Shown: positions 16,141 to 24,676, counted from the stretch's first letter. The stretch is DNA of 64,000 nucleotides from Ichthyenterobacterium magnum (GCF_003610635.1 NZ_RAQJ01000001.1:558474-622473); one strand, 5' to 3'. Notes: generated by a model from the letters alone, not told the origin. Made by a program: numbers and translations.

Positions 16141-18171
16141 TTAATTTGAGTATGGAATTTTAATTTCTACAGTTGTTCCTTCATCTAATTTAGAATTGAA
16201 CTCAACCTTACCTTCTAGTTCATCAACTCTAGAATTTATGTTTTTAAGCCCGATTCCTTTTTTGCTTTTAGTAACATCAAAGCCTTCTCCATCATCTGTA
16301 ATTGCTAAGCAAATTACATTATTTTTTAATTGAAAACTAATTTTTACTTGCTTTGCATTAGCATGTTTATAAATATTTTGGAGCGACTCTTGTATCACTC
16401 TGTAAATGTTGATCTTAGTTTTATTTGGTACAAACTCCCAATTAATGTCATCTGTAAAATTAAAGTCATATTTAAGTTGATATGCTTTAGCTTGTTTTTC
16501 AATAAGCTCAGAAACGATATCCATAAAACCAGATCCTGAAACAAAATCTGTATTTAAATCATGTGAAATTTGCCTGATGTCTTGCTCAATAATCTTTAAC
16601 TCGCCAATATAATTTGCTCTATTTGTTATGGCTTCTTTTCCTTCGCTAAAATTTAAGCTGTCTAAACTTAATCGTGTACCAAACAAACGTCCTAAAATAC
16701 CATCGTGAAGTTCTTCTGAAATACGTTTTTTCTCATTTGCTCGAGCTTCATCAACTTTATCTTGTTGAGATAACATTAAATTATATATCTCTTCATTTGC
16801 TTTTTGTTGATCTTGTATAAATTTTAATTCTTTGTTTTTTGCACGTTGTGTAATGATAATATATACAAGTGTAAGTGTTATTAATAATGCTATTGAAACT
16901 GCAGACAACCAAAGCTTTTGCTGAGAGATACGTTCGTTTTCTTGTTCTAATTCTTCAGTTTCTAGCTCTATTCTTGCGTATTTATTTCGCACATTGCGCT
17001 CAACATTTAATAAACTATCACTTAATTTAATATGCATATTAAGGTAGTCGTTACTTTTTTCAGCGTCTTCTAACTTAGAAAGCAGTAAAAGAGATTCTAA
17101 CACTAAATCGTTAGAAGATAATTCTTTAGATAGTTTATACGAGAGATTAGCATAGTGTAAAGCTGAATCTTTTTTTTCTATAGCCAAATAAAATCTTGAA
17201 TAGTCTATCGCTACACCTAGTTTTGTTAAAGGGTCTTGTATTGTATCACTAATTTTATAAGCTAACTTAAATATATCATTAACCTCCTTAATGTCTTTAT
17301 CCTTTTTTAGTGATTTAGCGTAGGCTAGATTACCCAAAGTTAAAGCATAAAAAGAAGGGTCATTAACATCTAAGTCGTTCTCATCTATAACACTTTGATA
17401 TAATTCAATAGACTTATCTAAATCTTCTATTTTTCTATAAACAATAGCTTGATTATTTTTTGAATAAAGTGTATTGTAATAGCCTACTTCTCCATCCATT
17501 TTTTCACTAATTTCTAAAGCTTTATTATAGTACTCTAAAGCTTTTTCATAATTATTTAATTTAAAAGAAATAATACCTATTTGATTATATAATATCCATA
17601 ACTGGTCTAATACGGCTTCACTTTCAGGTAAACTGGTAAATATTTTTATGGCTCTTACCGTATTCTCTTCACTTCCAAAATAATCTTTATCATATTGTTG
17701 CAAGTATGAAATATTAACAAGTATTTGGGCCTCTTTTTCAAATTGACCTTGCTTGTTATATAATTTTAATGCTTTAGAGTAATAATAATAAGCACTGTCA
17801 TTTTGTGAACTTGCATCATGATATATTGCCAAGTTATGATACGCTATTACAATAGAAGATGAATCTTTTAACTTATTTGCAAGTTCTAAATTTTGATGGT
17901 TAATTTCTTTAAATGCATTGTAGTTTTCAGTCAAATAATATAAAACTGAAAGACGTTTATCTGAATTCAAAATAGTAGTGTCTACTCTGCTATGATGGGC
18001 TAGACGTGAAGATTTAATGCTATATGTTAATTTCTCTTCTAAGGGTAAGTTAGGATCTTTTGATAAACTTCGATAAAAAAGAATACTATCTAATTCTGAA
18101 GTAGAATTATTTTCTTGTGCAAGTGACTTAATTGCTAAGCATAGAAAAATAAAAAAGATTAGTAATCGCAT
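16141..18171 (-). CDS. Sensor histidine kinase with periplasmic TPR domain (HisKA_3 type)
   Basis: A 676-residue kinase with a signal peptide (residues 1-18), a long TPR sensor region (about 60-390; e.g. NYEKALEYYNKALEIS and DLDKSIELYQSVI), a coiled coil, one membrane helix near 419-440 (WLSAVSIALLITLTLVYIII), then the phospho-acceptor motif KRISEELHDGILGRLFGTRL with His near residue 487, and a GHKL ATPase (IYRVIQESLQNIYKHANA; ITDDGEGFD; KKGIGLKNINSRV). The arrangement puts the TPRs in the periplasm, where they could bind a peptide or protein. It is cotranscribed with the LuxR-type regulator, and a small secreted peptide gene lies 130 bases upstream. Confidence 0.92.
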   Translation of the reverse strand: MRLLIFFIFLCLAIKSLAQENNSTSELDSILFYRSLSKDPNLPLEEKLTYSIKSSRLAHHSRVDTTILNSDKRLSVLYYLTENYNAFKEINHQNLELANKLKDSSSIVIAYHNLAIYHDASSQNDSAYYYYSKALKLYNKQGQFEKEAQILVNISYLQQYDKDYFGSEENTVRAIKIFTSLPESEAVLDQLWILYNQIGIISFKLNNYEKALEYYNKALEISEKMDGEVGYYNTLYSKNNQAIVYRKIEDLDKSIELYQSVIDENDLDVNDPSFYALTLGNLAYAKSLKKDKDIKEVNDIFKLAYKISDTIQDPLTKLGVAIDYSRFYLAIEKKDSALHYANLSYKLSKELSSNDLVLESLLLLSKLEDAEKSNDYLNMHIKLSDSLLNVERNVRNKYARIELETEELEQENERISQQKLWLSAVSIALLITLTLVYIIITQRAKNKELKFIQDQQKANEEIYNLMLSQQDKVDEARANEKKRISEELHDGILGRLFGTRLSLDSLNFSEGKEAITNRANYIGELKIIEQDIRQISHDLNTDFVSGSGFMDIVSELIEKQAKAYQLKYDFNFTDDINWEFVPNKTKINIYRVIQESLQNIYKHANAKQVKISFQLKNNVICLAITDDGEGFDVTKSKKGIGLKNINSRVDELEGKVEFNSKLDEGTTVEIKIPYSN

Positions 18172-18244
18172 TAAGCAGGCTTAATAAATAATTCTAATCC
18201 AAATTTAGGCTAAAATTTAACCTAAACAAATAAACAGTAGTAAT

Positions 18245-18283
18245 ATATATAGCTCTTACCTATAAAGAATAAGAGCTATATAT
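18245..18283. terminator. Strong hairpin between secreted peptide gene and kinase gene
   Basis: A 14-base perfect inverted repeat (core AGCTCTTA/TAAGAGCT) with an 11-base loop. There is no long T run, so it may be a weak terminator, attenuator or mRNA-stabilising hairpin between the peptide gene and the kinase. Confidence 0.5.
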
Positions 18284-18301
18284 TAAATAAGTTAATATAT
18301 T

Positions 18302-18472
18302 CTAACCTTGAGGTTGCAAGGTTTTTTTAGACTTATTAAGAGCTATTAAATCATAAGTTGTTGTAGCCTCATAAGTATCTACTTCATTTTGTTTGATAGT
18401 ATCACTACTCTGTCCTGAAACAGTTAGTACTAATACTGCTAATAATAGAAATGTAATTTTTAGAGCTTTCAT
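18302..18472 (-). CDS. Small secreted peptide (56 residues) upstream of the TPR kinase
   Basis: A 57-codon frame from ATG 18472 to TAG 18302. The first 20 residues (MKALKITFLLLAVLVLTVSG) form a textbook signal peptide with likely cleavage before QSSD. The mature part is about 36 residues, polar, and ends KSKKTLQPQG, with a DLIALNKSKK core. I do not recognise a characterised family. It lies on the same strand and immediately upstream of the periplasmic-TPR sensor kinase, so a signalling or accessory role is possible; that is inference. Codon use and signal peptide quality support a real gene although it is short. Confidence 0.65.
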   Translation of the reverse strand: MKALKITFLLLAVLVLTVSGQSSDTIKQNEVDTYEATTTYDLIALNKSKKTLQPQG

Positions 18473-18897
18473 GGTCATTTAATTTAGGGATTATACAATA
18501 GTCAATAATATGTTTGTTTATGTTAATTAATAATTATTAAGCATTACAACAATGCCACTTGAGGGAAGAATGGATTATTAATTATTGAGCATAAAAAGGC
18601 TCAATCTTGTATAAAATTGAGGGATAGTATAAGACACATAAATGCATCTAAAAGTAAAATGGATTAAAGTTTTCTTGAATAAGTGATTTAGGGGCTTATT
18701 TAAGAACTACGAATATAGGCTAAAATTATTTCGAAATAAAAATAAATCGGATTAAACGTTAGTTATTATCGATAAAATGCGTTTTTGCAATCAATTTTTG
18801 TTGATTAACTGTTAATATCTCACTTTTATGGAGCTACAAAACACTATAATAAAAATTATGTAATTTAATGGTGATTATAAATTTTAAGTCATAGTAT
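18473..18897. other. 425-base intergenic region without a recognised gene
   Basis: A very A+T-rich divergent region between the peptide gene and the candidate restriction endonuclease. It contains a hairpin at 18584-18605 (ATTGAGC/GCTCAAT) and a perfect 14-base palindrome TTATTTCGAAATAA at 18726-18739. I found no open frame longer than about ten codons worth reporting and no clear TAnnTTTG box. Confidence 0.6.
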
Positions 18898-19521
18898 ATG
18901 TCATTCTTCAATAGAGATTTAAGTAAAGAGCAAATTATAAGCGAGTACCTAAATGACTTATACTATGACTTAAAACTAAACTTTATTAGAAATAAGGATT
19001 TAGATTTACAACTTAAAGGCGTTGATCTTATATACCAGCATAAAGGAACAGATTTTTTTATTGACGAAAAAGCTCAATTAGATTATATTAATATTGAGTT
19101 ACCTACATTTACTTTTGAGTTGTCTTACTTAAAAAATGGTGAAAATAAATTAGGCTGGCTTATTGACCAAACTAAAATCACAACGCATTATTTTTTAATA
19201 ACTAGTATTTATGCTAAAGATAAAAATGACTTATTAAAAGGGTTTACATCATGTAAAATAACGAGTGTTAACAGAAATAAACTTAACACTTATTTAAATA
19301 CGATTGGATTAACTATTGAGCAATTAAATTGTTACCAAAACAACATTAGAAAAGCCGATAACAAAAAGACTAAAATAAAAATTGACGAATTGAATGCTAA
19401 AACACAAGGGCTTCTCTATTATTCTAATCATTTAAGTGAAAAACCTATAAACTTACAATTGCGGTTAGATTTTCTTATAAAGAAAAAAATAGCAAAACAA
19501 ATCTATCCTAAAGCTACTTAA
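18898..19521 (+). CDS. Probable type II restriction endonuclease (PD-(D/E)XK type)
   Basis: A 207-residue protein I do not recognise by name. It holds a candidate nuclease motif: D43 in GVDLIYQHKG, then D56-E57-K58 in FFIDEKAQLDYIN, i.e. D-x12-D-E-K, the usual PD-(D/E)XK spacing, after an N-terminal helix MSFFNRDLSKEQIISEYLND. The gene converges on and overlaps by eight bases a cytosine-5 methyltransferase, the classic arrangement of a type II restriction-modification pair. A structural or unrelated role is possible because endonucleases diverge quickly. The recognition site cannot be read from the sequence. Confidence 0.68.
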   Translation: MSFFNRDLSKEQIISEYLNDLYYDLKLNFIRNKDLDLQLKGVDLIYQHKGTDFFIDEKAQLDYINIELPTFTFELSYLKNGENKLGWLIDQTKITTHYFLITSIYAKDKNDLLKGFTSCKITSVNRNKLNTYLNTIGLTIEQLNCYQNNIRKADNKKTKIKIDELNAKTQGLLYYSNHLSEKPINLQLRLDFLIKKKIAKQIYPKAT

Positions 19522-20764
19522 TTCTTTTAAGTAATGTTTCTCCTATTTTTTCGATAACACCAACAACCAAAGCGTTACCCATAAAAAAGGCTCTTTTAGT
19601 ATCTGTAATACTTTCTAACTTTGTGTGATTATCTGGAAACATATTTAAACGTTCTAATTCTTGTGGCACTAATCGTCTATAACCACGCTTGGTTTTAACC
19701 ACATGTTTAAATCTAGATGCAGATTTACCGCCTTCGCCAGTAATTATTGTTCTTGAAGAATTATCTAATGCATCTGGAAACACCATACTACCTTCACTAT
19801 ACTTATACTTAAAACCCTCTTTAGTTTCTCTAACTTCGCTTTTAGCTCCTTTAAGATATTTCCATTTATGTAATTCATCTTCAGAAATAAAATATGCTTC
19901 TGGAACACCTTTATCTTTAATCAGTATGTCTTTTAAATGTGTGTAGCTGCCATTATATATTGACTTTGTTTTCATAGTAAAAACGTCGCCATTAATAAAC
20001 ACACCATTTGTTTCAAAAGGAGACAACTTACCTCCTATATTGAAATTATCTGATATGTGTTTAACGTCTTTATTTAAAACAAAAGTAGCTTCACTTTTAT
20101 CAAATTGAACTGGAAAACTTTCAGCTAAAACACCATCATTTAAAATCCAATCTTCTTTATTAGACTTGCTAAATGTTTTATAAATATTAGTTGATTTATG
20201 ATATGCTAAAATAAACACACGTCGTCTTCTCTGAGGCATTCCGTAATCTGCAGCGTTAATAACGCGCCACTCAACAGCATATCCTAACTCATCTAAACTC
20301 TTTAACATGATGGCAAAATCTCGACCTCTTTGTGTTGACGGCGATTTTAAAAGGCGGTCTACGTTTTCTAGAAACAGATACTTGGGTTTGTTTGTTTTTT
20401 CTTCTAGAATTCTGTAAATCTGCCACCATAAAACACCTTTTTTACCTTGTAATCCTTTTGAGTTTTTTAGTGTAGTTGCAACTGAGTAATCTTGACAAGG
20501 AAATCCGCCAACCAACATATCATGGTCGGGAATATCATTAGTTTTAACTTGAGCAATATCATTATTAGAATGGTTACTTGCTCCAAAACGTGCTTCGTAA
20601 ACTAACGAAGCATGCTGCATTTTTGTAGAAGGCTCCCATTGGTTACTCCAAACCACATCAAACTTATTTTTAACACTTTCTTTATTGGCTTTTTCCAACC
20701 CTAATCTAAAGCCACCAACACCCGCAAATAATTCTATAACTTTAATACGTTTTGTTTTACTCAT
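19514..20764 (-). CDS. DNA (cytosine-5-)-methyltransferase
   Basis: A 416-residue C5 methyltransferase with motifs in order: I (VIELFAGVGGFRLGLE), IV with catalytic C90 (LVGGFPCQDYS), VI (FLENVDRLL), VIII (MPQRRRRVFILA), a target-recognition region about 200-350, IX (RRLVPQELERLNMFPDNH) and X (FFMGNALVVGVIEKIG). It transfers a methyl group from SAM to cytosine, probably protecting DNA from the convergent candidate endonuclease. The start ATG is 17 bases after a TATTTTTG box. The specificity is unknown. Confidence 0.95.
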   Translation of the reverse strand: MSKTKRIKVIELFAGVGGFRLGLEKANKESVKNKFDVVWSNQWEPSTKMQHASLVYEARFGASNHSNNDIAQVKTNDIPDHDMLVGGFPCQDYSVATTLKNSKGLQGKKGVLWWQIYRILEEKTNKPKYLFLENVDRLLKSPSTQRGRDFAIMLKSLDELGYAVEWRVINAADYGMPQRRRRVFILAYHKSTNIYKTFSKSNKEDWILNDGVLAESFPVQFDKSEATFVLNKDVKHISDNFNIGGKLSPFETNGVFINGDVFTMKTKSIYNGSYTHLKDILIKDKGVPEAYFISEDELHKWKYLKGAKSEVRETKEGFKYKYSEGSMVFPDALDNSSRTIITGEGGKSASRFKHVVKTKRGYRRLVPQELERLNMFPDNHTKLESITDTKRAFFMGNALVVGVIEKIGETLLKRIK

Positions 20765-20780
20765 ACATAAAATGATGTCA

Positions 20781-20788
20781 CAAAAATA
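20781..20788 (-). promoter_or_regulatory. Promoter -7 box TATTTTTG for the methyltransferase
   Basis: The minus strand reads TATTTTTG, matching TAnnTTTG, a short distance before ATG 20764. Confidence 0.45.
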
Positions 20789-20896
20789 GGGTAATTAGTT
20801 AAAAGAAAAACAGCAATTTCATTTCGTTTGTAAACACCAAACTATTTATTAAAATGCAAATAAGCTTTGCCTAGAGACTACATAATCTCACTAAAA

Positions 20897-22168
20897 TTAA
20901 TTCTTGAAAAGTTTAATTACCTCTATACTTTCTTCAGCTTCTAAAACTAAAAAATAAATTCCTGAAAGCAAATAGCTAATGTCAACTTTAGTTTCATTTC
21001 TTGATAATTGTATTTTATTTATTTCTTGTCCTGCAATGTTTATTATTTTGGCTTTTGTTTTTTGAAAACTATCTGTTTTTATAGTTATTTCATTATTAGC
21101 AGGGTTTGGATAAACATTAAAAGATTGTTTATCATCAATATTATTTAAAGACAAAGTGCCATTAAAACCTGGTTCTGTAACATGCAAATCCCAAAATAAT
21201 GTAAATAGCTTATTGCCACAATTAAAGAAAAATGGCAAATAAGTATTGGTTATTCCTGTTGGTAAACCACTTGTATTTCCTAGGCTAAAGTTTGGGGTTT
21301 CAGTATTAGAAAAAATAAATGAAGGTGGATCATTAAAATTTGCTAGTTCAGGTTTAATCGAAGCAAAAACATAATTTTCTATAGCAAAAATAGATTGCAC
21401 CCAAGGATTTGAATAAGAATAAAAGCCTGATGAATTTGTTAGTGTCCAACTTACTCCTCCATCTTCAGAAATATAAATATCATCACCACCATTTGCTGGA
21501 GCATTAGACATATATAAACGATCAACTCCATTACTTGCCATTATACTTCCTTGAAAATTAGTGGGCAAACCAGATGTAGAAATTTCTGACCAACTATTAC
21601 CATTATCTGTACTCTCTAATAATTTAGCTATCCCAATAGCTAACCACTTATTTGATGTAGCAGCTATATCATTAATAACAAAATCTATACTTGTTTCAAT
21701 CCAAGTGGCATCTCCTAATTGCTTATAATAGGCTTTCTGCCCATTGTGAGCAATAACATATCCATTACCCATATCTTTTACTATCATTGCTGGTTTTCCT
21801 GTATTTGTGATATTTTGAGGTAATCCGTCAATATCTAGAACCCATGACATTCCGTTATCTAAAGAGTAGTATAATTCATAATCATATGTGTTAATCTTTG
21901 TAGAAGCATAAAGCCTATCCCCAACTCCTCTTAAATATTGAAAAACACCATTAGGAGGTGTTATTGAAGGTGCAGACCAAGTCTCTCCTTGATCAGGCGA
22001 ATGTACAAATACATTATTCATTCCGCCAACTGCATAAACATTATTACCTAAACTTGTTGCAGCAACTAAATATGAGGATCCAGATACTGTTAGCGCATCT
22101 GTTTGAGACCATTGCCCAAACATATGTATTGATATTACAAATAATAATAAAGTGTATTTTACTTTCAT
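20897..22168 (-). CDS. T9SS-exported protein with BNR/WD40-like beta-propeller
   Basis: A 423-residue secreted protein: a signal peptide (MKVKYTLLLFVISIHMFG, then Q), repeated Asp-box-like segments (SPDQGETWSAPS, SLDNGMSWVLD, STDNGNSWSEIS, SEDGGVSWTLT) typical of a BNR/sialidase-type propeller, and a C-terminal type A sorting domain (FNVYPNPANNEITIK...SYLLSGIYFLVLEAEESIEVIKLF) at about 345-423. It is probably carried to the cell surface by the type IX system. The ligand is unknown; catalytic sialidase residues are not evident. Confidence 0.88.
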   Translation of the reverse strand: MKVKYTLLLFVISIHMFGQWSQTDALTVSGSSYLVAATSLGNNVYAVGGMNNVFVHSPDQGETWSAPSITPPNGVFQYLRGVGDRLYASTKINTYDYELYYSLDNGMSWVLDIDGLPQNITNTGKPAMIVKDMGNGYVIAHNGQKAYYKQLGDATWIETSIDFVINDIAATSNKWLAIGIAKLLESTDNGNSWSEISTSGLPTNFQGSIMASNGVDRLYMSNAPANGGDDIYISEDGGVSWTLTNSSGFYSYSNPWVQSIFAIENYVFASIKPELANFNDPPSFIFSNTETPNFSLGNTSGLPTGITNTYLPFFFNCGNKLFTLFWDLHVTEPGFNGTLSLNNIDDKQSFNVYPNPANNEITIKTDSFQKTKAKIINIAGQEINKIQLSRNETKVDISYLLSGIYFLVLEAEESIEVIKLFKN

Positions 22169-22402
22169 AGCATAATTTTTAGTATTAAAAAATAAAATTA
22201 CTCTATGGCTTAAAAAAAATCAATACGACAAATTACGTATATTTTAAAGTTACTTTACTAGCTTTTAAAATACTCTTTAAAACAAAAAAGCATCCCAATT
22301 TTCTATACAGAAAAAAGGAAAGCTTTCCATCGGTTTAACTACTTAAACCATTGACAGACTACAACATCTGCCAAACAACACAACTAAATTTTATTGCCAA
22401 AA
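22169..22402. other. Intergenic region with unexplained hairpins
   Basis: The stretch holds a perfect palindrome GGAAAGCTTTCC (22317-22328) followed on the minus strand by a T run, and a hairpin GGTTTAA-CTAC-TTAAACC (22332-22349). No frame or tRNA fold was recognised. A small RNA reading on the minus strand downstream of tRNA-Asp is possible but weakly supported. Confidence 0.3.
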
Positions 22403-22429
22403 AAAAGCTCCAACTTGGTTGAAGCTTTT
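22403..22429 (-). terminator. Terminator downstream of tRNA-Asp
   Basis: On the minus strand AAAAGCTTCAAC and GTTGGAGCTTTT pair over 12 positions (one G-T) around a CAA loop and run into T's. It lies about 13 bases after the tRNA. Confidence 0.75.
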
Positions 22430-22441
22430 AAGCAATTTTTG

Positions 22442-22515
22442 CGGTCTGGACGGGACTCGAACCCGCGACCCCCTGCGTGACAGGCAGATATTCTAACCAA
22501 CTGAACTACCAAACC
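22442..22515 (-). tRNA. tRNA-Asp (anticodon GTC)
   Basis: The minus strand folds into a full cloverleaf of 74 bases: acceptor GGTTTGG/CCAGACC with discriminator G, D-arm with AGTTGGTT, anticodon stem TCTGC/GCAGG with loop CTGTCAC giving anticodon GTC, and T-arm GCGGGTTCGAGTCCCGT. CCA is not encoded, since CAA follows the discriminator. Anticodon stem and loop agree with bacterial tRNA-Asp. Confidence 0.96.
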
Positions 22516-22592
22516 GTTGCATTATTGCGGTTGCAAATATACACCCCATTTTTCATTACACAAACATTTTTTTAAGATTTTTGAAAAATATT

Positions 22593-23522
22593 TTAAATAA
22601 ATCGATGACGCTCTACCATATAAGTCGTCAGTATTTTATTAAAGTCTTTTGTAATGTCTGCTTCGACATACTTAATTTGATATTGACCACACTTAAGACG
22701 TAACTCGTTAAAGTACTTTTTTACTGAGGTTTTGTAACCTTCTTTTATAGTGTCTGGGTACAAATTAATATACTCATTAGTTTCTACATCTATAAATCGT
22801 TTTGGTGTATTATCAAAATCAAATTTTAACTCTTTCTCTTTATCAAATACATGAAACAAAACAACTTCATGTTTATTATGTTTTAGGTGACGTAAGGCTT
22901 CAAATAACTTTACTTCATCTGTTGATGTTTGAAACATATCTGTAAAAAAGAAAATTAAAGAACGTCTATGTATATTCTCTGCTATTTGATGCAAATAGGT
23001 ATAAGTTTCTGTTTGTTTATTGAGAGGTTTTGAAACTACTGTGTTACTTAACTGACTTAATAGCATTTGATGATGTCTTTCACTTCCTTTTTCTGGTGCA
23101 TAATAATCGTAAGCATCACTATAAATACTCAAACCAACAGCATCACGTTGTTTTTTAAAAATATGCATTAAAGACGCAGAAGCTAAAGCCGAAAATGCAA
23201 TTTTATTTAGCTTACTTATTGAAAAATGATTCATAGCTGGATAATGCATCGAGCTACTATTATCTATAATTAGATGGCAGCGTAAATTAGTTTCTTCGTC
23301 GTAACGTTTAGTATATAGCTTATCTGTTTTTGCATATAGTTTCCAATCTATATGACGTGTACTTTCTCCTTGGTTGTATATTTTATGTTCGGCAAACTCA
23401 GCAGAAAACCCATGAAACGGACTTTTATGCATCCCAGAAATAAACCCTTCAACAACTTGCTTGGCAAGCAATTCTAGGTTTTTAAATCCTCCTGCTTTAT
23501 TAAGTTCTGCTTGTAAATTCAT
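22593..23522 (-). CDS. DUF58 protein with von Willebrand-like domain
   Basis: A 309-residue soluble DUF58 protein. Typical marks are FISGMHKSPFHGFSAEFAEHKIYNQGESTRHIDWKLYA (residues about 28-66), the MIDAS-like LIIDNSSSMHYP near 88, and IFFFTDMFQTS near 195. DUF58 proteins are usually encoded with a MoxR AAA ATPase and are linked to complex assembly or metal insertion. No moxR is in this window, so the partner must lie elsewhere. It starts three bases after the ClpP-like gene. Confidence 0.9.
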   Translation of the reverse strand: MNLQAELNKAGGFKNLELLAKQVVEGFISGMHKSPFHGFSAEFAEHKIYNQGESTRHIDWKLYAKTDKLYTKRYDEETNLRCHLIIDNSSSMHYPAMNHFSISKLNKIAFSALASASLMHIFKKQRDAVGLSIYSDAYDYYAPEKGSERHHQMLLSQLSNTVVSKPLNKQTETYTYLHQIAENIHRRSLIFFFTDMFQTSTDEVKLFEALRHLKHNKHEVVLFHVFDKEKELKFDFDNTPKRFIDVETNEYINLYPDTIKEGYKTSVKKYFNELRLKCGQYQIKYVEADITKDFNKILTTYMVERHRFI

Positions 23523-23525
23523 TTA

Positions 23526-24068
23526 TTATATGATTCCATCTACTATTCCGTAAGCAACAGATTCTTCAGCTCCCATCCAATGATCACGGTTAAAATCTTT
23601 CATTACTTTATCAAAATCTTGTCCGCAATTATCTGCCAATATTTGTGCACTCAATTCTTTAGTTTTTAAAATTTCTTGAGCTGTAATTTCTATATCACTT
23701 GCTTGCCCTCTTGCACCGCCACTAGGTTGATGAATCATTACTCTAGCATGAGGTTGTATAAAGCGTTTTCCTTTAGCGCCTACAGATAATAAAATTGAAC
23801 CCATTGAAGCAGCTAATCCTGTACAAATTGTAGACACATCACTATTAAGTGATTTAATACAGTCGTACATTGCAAAACCAGAAGTAACATAACCACCAGG
23901 ACTATTTATATATAAATGAATGTCTTTTGTTTCTAATGCATCTAAATACATCAAACGGTCTATTACGTGCTTTGCAGATGCATCATCTACTTGTCCCCAA
24001 AGAAACACTTTTCGTTCTGCTAATAATTTACTATCAATTAAGTCTTGTGTTTTTGGTGTCTTGCTCAT
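23526..24068 (-). CDS. ClpP-family serine protease (short paralogue)
   Basis: A 180-residue ClpP-like protease. The catalytic Ser is in GLAASMGSILLS, the His in RVMIHQPSGG, and an acidic candidate in KDFNRDHWMGAEE. The INSPGGYVTSGFAMYD substrate-binding motif is intact. It is shorter at the N-terminus than canonical ClpP (about 195-220 residues), and no clpX or tig is nearby, so it may be a second, specialised ClpP. Transcription is on the same strand as trxA but separated by a terminator. I leave the symbol blank because the main housekeeping clpP may be elsewhere. Confidence 0.88.
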   Translation of the reverse strand: MSKTPKTQDLIDSKLLAERKVFLWGQVDDASAKHVIDRLMYLDALETKDIHLYINSPGGYVTSGFAMYDCIKSLNSDVSTICTGLAASMGSILLSVGAKGKRFIQPHARVMIHQPSGGARGQASDIEITAQEILKTKELSAQILADNCGQDFDKVMKDFNRDHWMGAEESVAYGIVDGII

Positions 24069-24093
24069 AGTTTTAATTTTTATCTAAAATAAA

Positions 24094-24122
24094 AAAAGGT
24101 TTGCCATTATGACAAACCTTTT
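24094..24122 (-). terminator. Terminator between trxA and clpP-like genes
   Basis: AAAAGGTTTG and CAAACCTTTT pair perfectly around a nine-base loop. Reading the minus strand, the hairpin is followed by a long T run, 22 bases after the trxA stop. Confidence 0.85.
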
Positions 24123-24144
24123 ATCATTTCTTTCACTTTATATA

Positions 24145-24462
24145 TTATAAAAGAGAATCTATAGCTTCTGTGTAAGCATTTTTTGGAGCAACACCTACTT
24201 GTCTTCCAACAACTTCTCCGTTTTTAAATACTAAAACAGTTGGTATGTTACGTACACCGTATTTTGCAGCAAACTCTTGATTAGCATCTACATCTACTTT
24301 ACCTACTACAGCTTTGTCTGCATATTCACTACTAATTTCATCAATAATTGGTCCAACCATACGACATGGTCCACACCAAGCTGCCCAAAAATCAACCATT
24401 ACTGGTTTATCGCTATTTAATACTGTTTCTTCAAATGTTGCATCTGTTATTTCTAATGCCAT
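24145..24462 (-). CDS. trxA: Thioredoxin
   Basis: A 105-residue thioredoxin with the active site W29-C30-G31-P32-C33 (AAWCGPCRM), the cis-proline segment RNIPTVLVF and the ending GVAPKNAYTEAIDSLL. There is no signal peptide, so it acts in the cytoplasm as a disulfide reductant. It is monocistronic: a TAATTTTG box lies upstream and a strong hairpin terminator follows. Confidence 0.96.
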   Translation of the reverse strand: MALEITDATFEETVLNSDKPVMVDFWAAWCGPCRMVGPIIDEISSEYADKAVVGKVDVDANQEFAAKYGVRNIPTVLVFKNGEVVGRQVGVAPKNAYTEAIDSLL

Positions 24463-24501
24463 AATATTTATTTTTAATTGTGTTTAATTCTATTTAATAT
24501 G

Positions 24502-24509
24502 CAAAATTA
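24502..24509 (-). promoter_or_regulatory. Promoter -7 box TAATTTTG for trxA
   Basis: The minus strand reads TAATTTTG, a TAnnTTTG match, about 40 bases before the thioredoxin start. Confidence 0.5.
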
Positions 24510-24618
24510 GTCAAAAATTTTGCCAAACCTTACAATGGCAGTATTTGTTTTAGTTATTGGGAAATTGAGAGTTCTTATATAGTGATTTTAATAACATTTT
24601 ATTGTGAAAAACAAATAA

Positions 24619-24676
24619 GCAACCAAAAAGTTGCATATTAAAATAATTACACTTAATTTAGCAACCATAAAGTTGC
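24619..24676. promoter_or_regulatory. Twin GCAAC-N6-GTTGC operators before the SRPBCC/ArsR pair
   Basis: GCAACCAAAAAGTTGC (24619-24634) and GCAACCATAAAGTTGC (24661-24676) share inverted arms and the same CATATTA right flank, with centres 42 bases apart (four helical turns). They end 24 bases before the SRPBCC start. The ArsR-type protein of the operon is the obvious candidate binder. Confidence 0.65.

Noticed and set aside
18726-18739. Palindrome TTATTTCGAAATAA as controller-protein operator
   Set aside because: No controller gene is present and the region is A+T rich, so a chance palindrome cannot be excluded.
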